The position numbers and the translations under genes were made by a program. Below are positions 1 through 5,481 of a stretch of 5,718 nucleotides of DNA, piece by piece. The stretch comes from Coprobacillus sp. (GTDB taxonomy: Bacteria; Bacillota_I; Bacilli_A; RFN20; CAG-826). The DNA is taken from positions 1 through 5,718 of the forward strand of contig JAJQAP010000079.1 in NCBI GenBank assembly GCA_021203745.1. The letters are read 5' to 3'. Under the pieces are notes generated by a model. It saw nothing but the letters and a program-made list of their open reading frames with translations. It had not been told where the DNA came from and did no database searches. Numbering within the stretch: the first letter of the stretch is position 1; each line of letters begins with the position of its first letter.

Positions 1-347
1 ATTGGTTGACCTTCTCTATCACCTTGGGTTTTAAACGATCCATCTTCATTTATGTCCACTATCCTATGGGTAATATAACGAGATTCCGCTTCGCTATAGA
101 AAGTGATAATATCATCTACCTCATACTGGTCACACTTCTTATTAACAATCACATCACCGGTATTAATCGTGGGCTCCATAGAACCTGATCCAACACTAGC
201 GACGCTATAACCGAATACTGTTGGCATCTGGTTATTATATGCATACTGCTCGACTAGAACATATACAGAGACTGAGGCTAGTAAGACTGTTATAAGGATA
301 AAGATACTATTAAGGGTAATAGAGAGTGCTTTTAAAGCTTTTGACAT
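1..347 (-). CDS. sipW: SipW-type (ER-type) signal peptidase I, C-terminus beyond the window
   Basis: Membrane-bound serine protease that removes signal peptides from exported proteins; the SipW branch typically matures TasA/camelysin-like fibre proteins. The 115 visible residues start MSKALK, followed by a membrane segment at about residues 8-32. The catalytic-serine box is SGSMEP with Ser56. A second conserved box reads ITHRIV with His94 where bacterial-type enzymes have the general-base lysine, which marks the Ser/His ER-type class. The third box, KTQGD (residues 106-110), matches the family's KGD motif. About 70-80 residues of a usual length near 190 should lie beyond base 1. It begins 14 bases after the upstream lipoprotein stop, so the two are almost certainly cotranscribed. 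The ribosome site is weak, which suggests translational coupling. The neighbouring TasA-like proteins are its likely substrates. The family call is very secure; the symbol is by class. Confidence 0.93.
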   Translation of the reverse strand, partial: MSKALKALSITLNSIFILITVLLASVSVYVLVEQYAYNNQMPTVFGYSVASVGSGSMEPTINTGDVIVNKKCDQYEVDDIITFYSEAESRYITHRIVDINEDGSFKTQGDREGQP

Positions 348-361
348 AAGACAAGACTCTA

Positions 362-988
362 CTAGTCATCATCGAATCGAGCAATATAGGCATCAATAGT
401 AATAGAGAGAGAGTATGTCATCCCCTCTGTTGCGGCCCTAGTGTCCGCTTCATCGTTAACATCTGGATCCCAGTACCAATAAAGAGTTAGGGTGGTGCTA
501 GAGTAGGCCTCTAGCGTCTCATCAAGTACTTCAAAATCATCAGGTCTACTCCACTCACTAACAAGTGGCTCACCTTCTCTATCTAGTTTATAGACCATGG
601 CAATACCAAGTTCATTATCCTCACTAAGATGGATAGAGAAATTAATCTCATCTTCACTGGTGTTTAAGAGATTAAAGGTATAAGAACCAGATAGGCCTGG
701 AGCAATCATATTTGACCCAAATGTATCGTTATAGAAAATATCAAGATCTGCGTCACTAGTCCACTCCCCACCTTCATCAGAGAGAGTAAATGTTGGGGCG
801 TAGGCTCCTGAACCTGAACTAGAATCAGTGCTCTCACTCGTTTCAGGGGCATCGTCTGGGATAATCTCCGTTTTACCTATCTCAGGGATGGTAAACTCAC
901 AAGAGGCCGCAAGAAACACAAAAACAGAAGCAAGTAATACACTCACTCTTTTAACGTGTTTATTATTAGATTTCTTAATACTTACCAT
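362..988 (-). CDS. TasA-like predicted lipoprotein, cotranscribed with the SipW peptidase
   Basis: A 208-residue exported protein of unknown exact function. A basic N-terminus (residues 5-14, KK..K..KR) leads into a hydrophobic stretch (15-28) ending in a lipobox-like LAASC, so Cys30 would be lipidated after signal peptidase II cleavage. An acidic, serine-rich linker follows (about 44-62), then a beta-rich domain. Its features recall TasA/camelysin-like proteins that neighbour SipW in Bacillota: an APGLSGSYTF segment (residues 96-105) before an LxNTSED stretch, and a late WYWDPD...ADT motif (171-183) followed by a final beta strand (TYSLSITIDAY). Residue -3 of the lipobox is Ala, not the usual Leu, so lipidation is probable rather than certain. 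The ATG at 988 has only a weak TTAAG upstream. The role as membrane anchor or base of a fibre is inferred from lipidation and from the SipW gene 14 bases downstream. Confidence 0.8.
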   Translation of the reverse strand: MVSIKKSNNKHVKRVSVLLASVFVFLAASCEFTIPEIGKTEIIPDDAPETSESTDSSSGSGAYAPTFTLSDEGGEWTSDADLDIFYNDTFGSNMIAPGLSGSYTFNLLNTSEDEINFSIHLSEDNELGIAMVYKLDREGEPLVSEWSRPDDFEVLDETLEAYSSTTLTLYWYWDPDVNDEADTRAATEGMTYSLSITIDAYIARFDDD

Positions 989-1039
989 AACTTAATATAA
1001 CGATTACTATTACTATTCATATATCAATATGACTTTCGT

Positions 1040-1045
1040 TTTATA
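1040..1045 (-). promoter_or_regulatory. Possible -10 element for the lipoprotein-sipW unit
   Basis: On the minus strand TATAAA lies about 50 bases upstream of the lipoprotein start, in a very AT-rich leader. No good -35 is seen at 16-18 bases (the best is TATTAA), so this is only the best candidate. A short inverted repeat, CATAT-4-ATATG (1018-1031), lies between it and the start codon. Confidence 0.25.
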
Positions 1046-1130
1046 TGATGTAATACCAAATATTAATACATATATACACACATAGGGTTTTACTATTTAG
1101 TTTATTATCTTAATAAGATAGATTCCTCAT

Positions 1131-1162
1131 TTCCTAAGTGAGGGAAACCCCTCACTTAGGAA
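1131..1162 (-). terminator. Perfect 14-bp hairpin after the TasA-like gene, without a U-tract
   Basis: TTCCTAAGTGAGGG (1131-1144) pairs perfectly with CCCTCACTTAGGAA (1149-1162) around a 4-base loop. It starts 45 bases after the TAA of the 230-residue gene, where an intrinsic terminator would be expected. Neither side carries a run of T, so it may act as a transcript-end stabiliser or a processing site. A second small palindrome, TATCTTAATAAGATA (1106-1120), follows directly in the direction of transcription. Confidence 0.55.
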
Positions 1163-1207
1163 TAGTATTCATAGAGGTTAATCTACAAAATGTTTTTTAG
1201 TTAAAAA

Positions 1208-1900
1208 TTAGGCTGCTTGGACAGCAGTGTAACTTAATTCAAAGTTAATGCTTTCAACGTTTGTACCAATCCAGGTATCAAAGGCATCAGCGGTGTCACC
1301 AAAACAATCTTCACCAGTGTCACTAGTCCAAACAAGATCGCAGTAAATATAGAGATAACTGTTTGTTCTTACACTCTCGCTTCCGACTGTTGAAGCGGGT
1401 AGTGTAACATCATCACCTAATTCAGTTGTACTAGAACCATCTTCGCTTGTGGATTGATAAAGTTCAACTTTGAAGTGAGCGGCTAAACTAGTAGCACTGA
1501 GATAGTTTTCAATGTTTGTAGATTCAGATGAAGTGTCAACATTCCCTCTTAATGTGTAACTAAGAGAATTCTCTACAACACTAACTTTAACAGCGGCAGC
1601 AACATCACCACTATTGGTTAATGTCGCAGCAAGAAGAAGATCAGATGTTGTGGATCTTGCAAGCCCTTCGCTATAGCTTTCACTTGAATACTCAGTCGCA
1701 GATGGAGAAGCATAGACAGAGACTGATGTTGAATCAGTTGGTGCTACCGCAACATCCCAGTATGCAATAGTCGCACTTCCTGTGCCAGTGCCAGAAGAAG
1801 CGTATCTAGAGTATGTCACTCCTACCGCGCCACCAGCAACACCGACGACTAATAGGCATGCGATTGTTGCCCACATAATAGTTTTCTTTGTTTTTGTCAT
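1208..1900 (-). CDS. TasA/camelysin-like secreted protein, candidate major fibre subunit
   Basis: A 230-residue exported protein. The start is the ATG at 1900 (MTKTKK), because a perfect AGGAGG (1908-1913) lies 7 bases upstream. An in-frame ATG at 1963 has no ribosome site and would only add a non-conserved hydrophobic extension. Lysines (3-6) precede a long hydrophobic stretch (about 8-28) ending GVTYSRY, and then SATIAYWDV. This layout matches the TWAAFND...ATFASGTLDL layout of Bacillus TasA and fits a SipW-cleaved leader. The rest is beta-rich, Ser/Thr-rich and almost free of lysine. The C-terminal block (182-228) has YLYIY...VWTSD...DAFDTWIG...SINFELSYTAVQ, which recurs in the N-terminal domain of the large neighbour, so the two are paralogues. 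It has its own promoter and is a monocistronic unit. The polymerising, fibre-forming role is inferred from the TasA family; no catalytic motif is seen. Confidence 0.85.
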   Translation of the reverse strand: MTKTKKTIMWATIACLLVVGVAGGAVGVTYSRYASSGTGTGSATIAYWDVAVAPTDSTSVSVYASPSATEYSSESYSEGLARSTTSDLLLAATLTNSGDVAAAVKVSVVENSLSYTLRGNVDTSSESTNIENYLSATSLAAHFKVELYQSTSEDGSSTTELGDDVTLPASTVGSESVRTNSYLYIYCDLVWTSDTGEDCFGDTADAFDTWIGTNVESINFELSYTAVQAA

Positions 1901-1907
1901 TTTAAAA

Positions 1908-1913
1908 CCTCCT
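1908..1913 (-). promoter_or_regulatory. Ribosome binding site AGGAGG that fixes the start at 1900
   Basis: A perfect AGGAGG with a 7-base spacer (TTTTAAA) to the ATG of MTKTKK. It decides against the longer ORF that begins at 1963. Confidence 0.9.
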
Positions 1914-2026
1914 AATAATAAAAGTTTAAAGAAATAGACAAATAATAAACTAATAGTAAGCATAGAGAATTAGAATACTAAAATAATTCCTTATGCTTGA
2001 TTATGTATGTAATATATTTGGCTTTT

Positions 2027-2049
2027 ATTATTCTAATACATAGAATAAT
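2027..2049. repeat. Perfect 9-bp inverted repeat over the -10 and start-site region
   Basis: ATTATTCTA (2027-2035) and TAGAATAAT (2041-2049) form a perfect dyad with a 5-base spacer. It overlaps the proposed -10 and extends past the expected transcription start of the TasA-like gene. This is the usual place for a repressor operator, but it could also form a hairpin at the very 5' end of the mRNA. A related TTAGAATA half-site occurs again near 1970. Confidence 0.55.
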
Positions 2050-2072
2050 TAAAAACAAGCATTTAATGTCAA
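2045..2072 (-). promoter_or_regulatory. Sigma-A-type promoter of the TasA-like gene
   Basis: On the minus strand a perfect -35 TTGACA (2072-2067) is followed after 16 bases by AATTAT (2050-2045, 4 of 6 consensus). One base further on the hexamer is ATTATT. Transcription would start near 2038, giving a leader of about 140 bases before the ATG at 1900. The (AT)13 tract lies directly upstream of the -35. Confidence 0.6.
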
Positions 2073-2074
2073 AC

Positions 2075-2100
2075 ATATATATATATATATATATATATAT
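2075..2100. repeat. (AT)13 microsatellite upstream of the TasA-like promoter
   Basis: Thirteen uninterrupted AT units end two bases from the -35 hexamer of the minus-strand promoter. A second TA run lies at 2107-2116. The position corresponds to an UP-element. The tract is self-complementary and prone to slippage, so its length could vary between cells. Confidence 0.9.
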
Positions 2101-2121
2101 ACTATGTATATATATAAGGTT

Positions 2122-2152
2122 AATAAAACCCACTTAGAAGGTGGGATTTATT
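2122..2152 (-). terminator. Intrinsic terminator after the large surface protein gene
   Basis: CCCACTT (2129-2135) pairs with AGGTGGG (2139-2145) through one wobble pair, and AATAAA/TTTATT extends the stem beyond an A-A mismatch. In the minus direction the stem is followed by TTTTATT, a proper U-rich tail. It sits just after the TAA at 2174 and separates this unit from the next promoter. The symmetric flanks mean it could also work in the plus direction. Confidence 0.8.
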
Positions 2153-2173
2153 ATGTATTAGATAAATAAATTA

Positions 2174-2686
2174 TTAGTTATAGTAATAAATCTCCATCCT
2201 ATATATTACTGCGCGATAATCACCACTGCTTGGTTTAGAAGAAGTGATAGTTATCGTGTCGGTAGCGCTTGATAAGGTAAATGTCGTTGGTTCAAGATCG
2301 TCTATAGAGGAGTAAGCGGAACCAGGTTGATTGACTGAGACTGCAGTTTCACCATTGACGGATAGACCCACTGGGGTATTAGAATCATTCCACGATGAAG
2401 CCCAAAGGACGATTTCACTGATTGTTACATCATTAAAGGCTATGGTAATAGACCCTGCAGCAGAACTTGTTCCAAGTTTTAAACAATTGTTTGATACTAG
2501 TAAACCACCCGAACTAGATCCATCCGCACCAAGTCCTACTTTTTCAGCGGCAGTGCATGAATTATATGGGTTAGTGGTTATATTACCTCCTATGTAGACA
2601 TTATCTGTCTTAAAGAATGTATCCACAGCACTTGTGGCTACCGAGGAACTATTAGAACTACGTCCAGCATTAGCAAATTCATAGGT
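2174..2686 (-). pseudogene. C-terminal remnant of the large surface protein, after an in-frame TGA
   Basis: These 170 codons follow the TGA at 2687-2689 in exactly the same frame, with no other stop until TAA at 2174. They begin TYEFANAG and encode a beta-sandwich domain. A segment KLGTSSAAGSITIAF precedes TISEIVLWASSW and a closing strand YRMEIYYYN. The same order is seen in the upstream part of the gene (IRIYSSNQIIF, ISKIEIGCYS, MATLTIYYD), so this is a second copy of a domain already present there. It has no signal peptide. An in-frame GTG at 2626 could be called as a start, but no ribosome site precedes it. It is best read as the detached end of one 1033-codon gene: a nonsense mutation, a sequencing error or a readthrough product. 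Function alone is unknown. Confidence 0.75.
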
Positions 2687-5275
2687 TCAAATTAAACCTT
2701 CATCACTCTCACTAACATCCTTAGGATTTACTTTAATCGAGTATGTACCATCTACCTCATCACTAAGGATTGATGTTGCTTTAATCGTTGTTTCACCTTC
2801 ACTAACACCTTTTACAAGACCTGTTTGATCTACAGTAGCAATCTCTTCATCACTAGAGGACCATTTAACCTTTTGATTAGCGGTCTCTGGACTAACTGTT
2901 GCATTTAACTGTAATGTTTCACCCACTTCAATCTCATTACCATCACCAGTAATACTGATGGTCTCTGGGACAATGTCATTAGGCACGTCGTAATAGATAG
3001 TAAGGGTAGCCATATATATCTGAACGTTCTCACTTGCAGCTTTTGCGTTTGTTAAAGTCACAACACCTGAAGAGGCAACATCTAGAGTAATTGTGCAACC
3101 ACTGGTCTTAGGATTAGTAATGGTACCCGCATTATTGCCGTTTGAATCAGTAAAAGTAATTCCATCGTTACCATAATTAGTAGAATAGCAACCTATCTCT
3201 ATCTTTGATATTTCCGCGATTGATTCATCCACTGGGGTAAAGATAATCTGGTTAGATGAGTAGATTCTTATACATTGACCACTATTGTAGTAATACATTG
3301 GTGTACTACCACCATTAGCGGCAAATGTTACCGTGGCAAGGTCAAAGTCAATACTATAATCAGCAACAGATGTACTTTCACCAGAACCAATATTAGGGAA
3401 TAAAGTGGATATAGTCACGGTTTCGCTTTCTTTATAAACAAGAGCGCTTTCTTCTATTACTGTAAGGTCGTATGTAGCTTGAATACTACTATTTGCTTCA
3501 GAGGTTGCATAGATTGTTACACTACCCGCTTTAAGGCCTGTAACAAGTCCAGTTTGATCAACACTCGCAATACTATCATCACTAGATGACCAGATGATAT
3601 GCTGATTAACACCTGAAGATGGATAAACTGAGACATATAACTGTAATGTATGATTTGCTTCGATTTCAGTTTTATCATCAAAGGCGGTTATTGTAATGGA
3701 CTCAGGAGCGTTTAAATCAGGATCATCACTATAAGGTAAGACATTTTGATAATTAGAACTTCCAGCGTTATTATTTCCATAGCAAGCAAAATACTCATAC
3801 CCAGTTTGATGACCGATGAAACGATTATCAAATGAAGCGGTGTAGAAATAACCATCTTTACCATCACTCGGTTGGTTCCATGTCCAAGTATATGGGGTTG
3901 TACTTAATTTCATGTTAGTGCTATTTTCACTAGAAGCGATGTATTGTAATGTATCAGTGCTGTCATAGAAGCTTAATGTACATGTATTATTCTCTCCATC
4001 ATTTAGTGGGGTGATATAGACATCCACTGCTTGTTCATAACTTGTTGTAGTAATCATATGGTTAGAGGTAACTGTGCCGTTAAAATACTTATACGTATCG
4101 CTATCTAATACACCAAGTTTATAAGTTGGATCACCCTCTTGAGGACCACTTGGAGCCTCTTTTAGTTCTGGCTCACTTTCAAATGAGGAGCCGGTATTAT
4201 AAGCGCTACTATCGATATTAGACCAAGCAAAGCAACCAAGGTAATCATAACCACTTTGGTTACCAATAAATCTTTGTGTTCCAGTATCATCATATGTATA
4301 GAAGACATCATAATCATCATCATAAAGCCAGATATAAGGATCAGAAGTTAAGGTAAATCCACCTGTAGAAGAACCTGAGTAGCCAATATATGTTAAAGTC
4401 TCACTTGCATAGTAACTTGTTGGACTTATATCGCTTGCGTAAAATCCTAGTGTATACTCATTCTCTTTTACCTCAGCGATAATTAACTCCACGGCATCTT
4501 CGTAGTTAGAGGTGGTATTTAAATGACCACTTTGATCTATTGTCCCGTCAAAATAGAGACACTCATAATCACTAACCTGTACCCCTAGTTTAGCGTTTGC
4601 TTGTGTGGGGGTAAAATCCCCGTGTTGATAAGCGGCAAAAGAGATAGAAAGATTAATCGAGTCGATGTAGCGGCCTACCCATGTATCAAAGGCATCGCCG
4701 TTAACACCATCTATATCGGAGAGCCATGTGACTGTTACATAAATATAAAGGGAGTTATACAAAGAGTCATCCACTTCTAGTTCGCTTTCTGGATAAAGAG
4801 TAATAAGACTATCTTTAACTAACTCTACTAAAGCCTCACCATCTAAAGAGTAGTAAGGAGTAACTAGAAAGTGATCTAAGAACTCGCTGTCAAAGGTTTC
4901 ATTAGCTTGGTATTTATTGTTAGGGTTATAAGGATTGGTTTGATTAAGAGAGGCACAGATAGAAACATCACCACTAACTTCACCTTTATTGGTGATTTTT
5001 GCTATAGCGATAGGATCAGATACTGAAGACCTATTTGTATTACCTTCTGTATAAACAGATTGATTAGGGCTTAGTTTTGTACTTGTATCGACATAAAAAG
5101 AGTCCTCATTACTAGTGGTAAGGTCAAAGTCCCATTTTGGGATTGACACTAAACCAGAAGAAGTGGCGGCCTCCCTATACTGAGAATAGGTTACCCCAAT
5201 TGCGGTGCCTGCAATAGCAACCACACATAGGCAACCAATAACACTCCATAAAACTGTTTTCTTTGTTTTTGTCAT
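2687..5275 (-). CDS. Large modular surface protein: TasA-like domain, duplicated unknown domain, BIG2 and beta-sandwich domains
   Basis: An exported 862-residue protein, probably part of an extracellular fibre or an adhesin. Start ATG at 5275 (MTKTKK), chosen because the paralogue begins identically. Domains in order: SipW-type leader (about 7-33, GVTYSQY); TasA-like domain (to about 217) ending in GDAFDTWVG...SINLSISFAAYQ like its neighbour; two diverged copies of an unrecognised ~125-residue domain (about 228-355 and 385-510) sharing YKLGV-type starts and RFIGxQxGY; BIG2 Ig-like domain (524-607, IWSSSDDSIASVDQTGLVTG); beta-sandwich domain (610-763); second BIG2 (770-849). It stops at TGA soon after, but the frame continues for 170 codons, so the intact gene would give 1033 codons. 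No LPXTG anchor or catalytic motif is seen. The ribosome site AAGG abuts the ATG, unusually close. Ligand unknown; display on a TasA-type fibre is inference. Confidence 0.85.
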   Translation of the reverse strand: MTKTKKTVLWSVIGCLCVVAIAGTAIGVTYSQYREAATSSGLVSIPKWDFDLTTSNEDSFYVDTSTKLSPNQSVYTEGNTNRSSVSDPIAIAKITNKGEVSGDVSICASLNQTNPYNPNNKYQANETFDSEFLDHFLVTPYYSLDGEALVELVKDSLITLYPESELEVDDSLYNSLYIYVTVTWLSDIDGVNGDAFDTWVGRYIDSINLSISFAAYQHGDFTPTQANAKLGVQVSDYECLYFDGTIDQSGHLNTTSNYEDAVELIIAEVKENEYTLGFYASDISPTSYYASETLTYIGYSGSSTGGFTLTSDPYIWLYDDDYDVFYTYDDTGTQRFIGNQSGYDYLGCFAWSNIDSSAYNTGSSFESEPELKEAPSGPQEGDPTYKLGVLDSDTYKYFNGTVTSNHMITTTSYEQAVDVYITPLNDGENNTCTLSFYDSTDTLQYIASSENSTNMKLSTTPYTWTWNQPSDGKDGYFYTASFDNRFIGHQTGYEYFACYGNNNAGSSNYQNVLPYSDDPDLNAPESITITAFDDKTEIEANHTLQLYVSVYPSSGVNQHIIWSSSDDSIASVDQTGLVTGLKAGSVTIYATSEANSSIQATYDLTVIEESALVYKESETVTISTLFPNIGSGESTSVADYSIDFDLATVTFAANGGSTPMYYYNSGQCIRIYSSNQIIFTPVDESIAEISKIEIGCYSTNYGNDGITFTDSNGNNAGTITNPKTSGCTITLDVASSGVVTLTNAKAASENVQIYMATLTIYYDVPNDIVPETISITGDGNEIEVGETLQLNATVSPETANQKVKWSSSDEEIATVDQTGLVKGVSEGETTIKATSILSDEVDGTYSIKVNPKDVSESDEGLI
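3746..4123 (-). repeat. Second copy of the duplicated protein domain
   Basis: Residues about 385-510 of the large protein. It shares with the first copy, in order: YKLGV; YxYFNGT; TTSYEQAVDVY; a TLSFYD strand; a PYxWxW motif; and RFIGHQTGYEYFACY. Divergence is high at the protein level, so the duplication is old. Confidence 0.8.
4211..4594 (-). repeat. First copy of the duplicated protein domain
   Basis: Residues about 228-355 of the large protein, with AKLGVQ, YFDGT, TTSNYEDAVEL, YTLGFYAS, PYIWLYD and RFIGNQSGYDYLGCF in the same order as the second copy. A linker of about 30 residues rich in Glu, Ser and Pro joins the two. I do not recognise the fold. Confidence 0.8.
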
Positions 5276-5280
5276 CCTTA

Positions 5281-5318
5281 AAAATAAAAATAAGTGTACG
5301 CATAATAGAAGTACACTT
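5281..5318 (-). promoter_or_regulatory. Hairpin plus T-rich run in the leader of the large gene (possible attenuator)
   Basis: In the minus direction AAGTGTAC (5318-5311) pairs perfectly with GTACACTT (5299-5292) around 11 bases, and ATTTTTATTTTT follows directly. This is a weak intrinsic-terminator layout. The first arm overlaps the stop codon of the 16-codon leader ORF, so a ribosome ending there would prevent folding. It ends only 16 bases before the ATG at 5275. Confidence 0.45.
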
Positions 5319-5367
5319 AATACTCTGTATTTGTTAATAAGATAAATTTGCAAACAATTATATCCAT
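5317..5367 (-). CDS. Possible 16-residue leader peptide upstream of the large gene
   Basis: ATG at 5367 is preceded by GGAG (5376-5373) with a 5-base spacer, a better ribosome site than that of the large gene itself. It encodes 16 residues, MDIIVCKFILLTNTEY, and ends in TAA at 5317. The stop lies inside the first arm of a hairpin that precedes a T-rich run. The position, just after the proposed promoter and 41 bases before the next start, fits a regulatory leader or uORF. There is no run of one amino acid that would name a signal. It may also be chance in AT-rich DNA. Confidence 0.35.
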   Translation of the reverse strand: MDIIVCKFILLTNTEY

Positions 5368-5385
5368 CTTATCTCCACACCTATA

Positions 5386-5413
5386 ATTTTATTCAAATTA
5401 GAGACAAAATAAA
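5386..5413 (-). promoter_or_regulatory. Candidate promoter of the large surface protein gene
   Basis: On the minus strand TAAAAT (5391-5386, 5 of 6 to TATAAT) lies 16 bases after TTTATT (5413-5408, 3 of 6 to TTGACA). The start would fall near 5379, just ahead of the GGAG of the short leader ORF. The -35 is weak, so help from a regulator or from upstream DNA is possible. A C9 tract lies about 10 bases upstream. Confidence 0.4.
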
Positions 5414-5423
5414 TCATTTTTGC

Positions 5424-5432
5424 GGGGGGGGG
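5424..5432. repeat. G9/C9 homopolymer upstream of the large gene's promoter
   Basis: Nine consecutive G on the plus strand (C on the coding strand) in an otherwise AT-rich intergenic stretch, immediately next to a perfect hairpin. Tracts of this kind slip and can vary expression of surface genes. They are also a known place for sequencing-length errors. Confidence 0.9.
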
Positions 5433-5457
5433 AAGAACTCTTTTACAAAGAGTTCTT
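5433..5457. repeat. Perfect 11-bp hairpin next to the G9 tract
   Basis: AAGAACTCTTT (5433-5443) and AAAGAGTTCTT (5447-5457) pair perfectly with a 3-base loop. The sequence is symmetric. No T-run follows on either strand beyond the arms, so a terminator role is uncertain. It may mark the boundary between the surface-gene promoter and the repeat region to the right. Confidence 0.75.
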
Positions 5458-5481
5458 ACAGAGTAAAAAACTAAGATTCAA

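Noticed and set aside
6..188. 60-residue plus-strand ORF
   Set aside because: It lies antisense within the SipW-type peptidase, whose catalytic motifs are clear, and has no ribosome site.
1901..1963. ATG at 1963 extending the TasA-like protein by 21 residues
   Set aside because: A perfect AGGAGG precedes the internal ATG at 1900, while none precedes 1963. The extension would put a second hydrophobic stretch ahead of the signal peptide.
2331..2597. 88-residue plus-strand ORF
   Set aside because: It is antisense to the C-terminal beta-sandwich domain, which is supported by its similarity to the upstream copy. No homology signal or ribosome site is seen.
2174..2626. Independent 150-residue gene from GTG at 2626
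   Set aside because: No ribosome site or signal peptide, and the open frame is continuous with the large gene across the TGA.
5276..5353. TTG start at 5353 extending the large protein by 26 residues
   Set aside because: No ribosome site at the right distance. The extension crosses the hairpin and T-rich run, and the paralogue starts at the equivalent MTKTKK.
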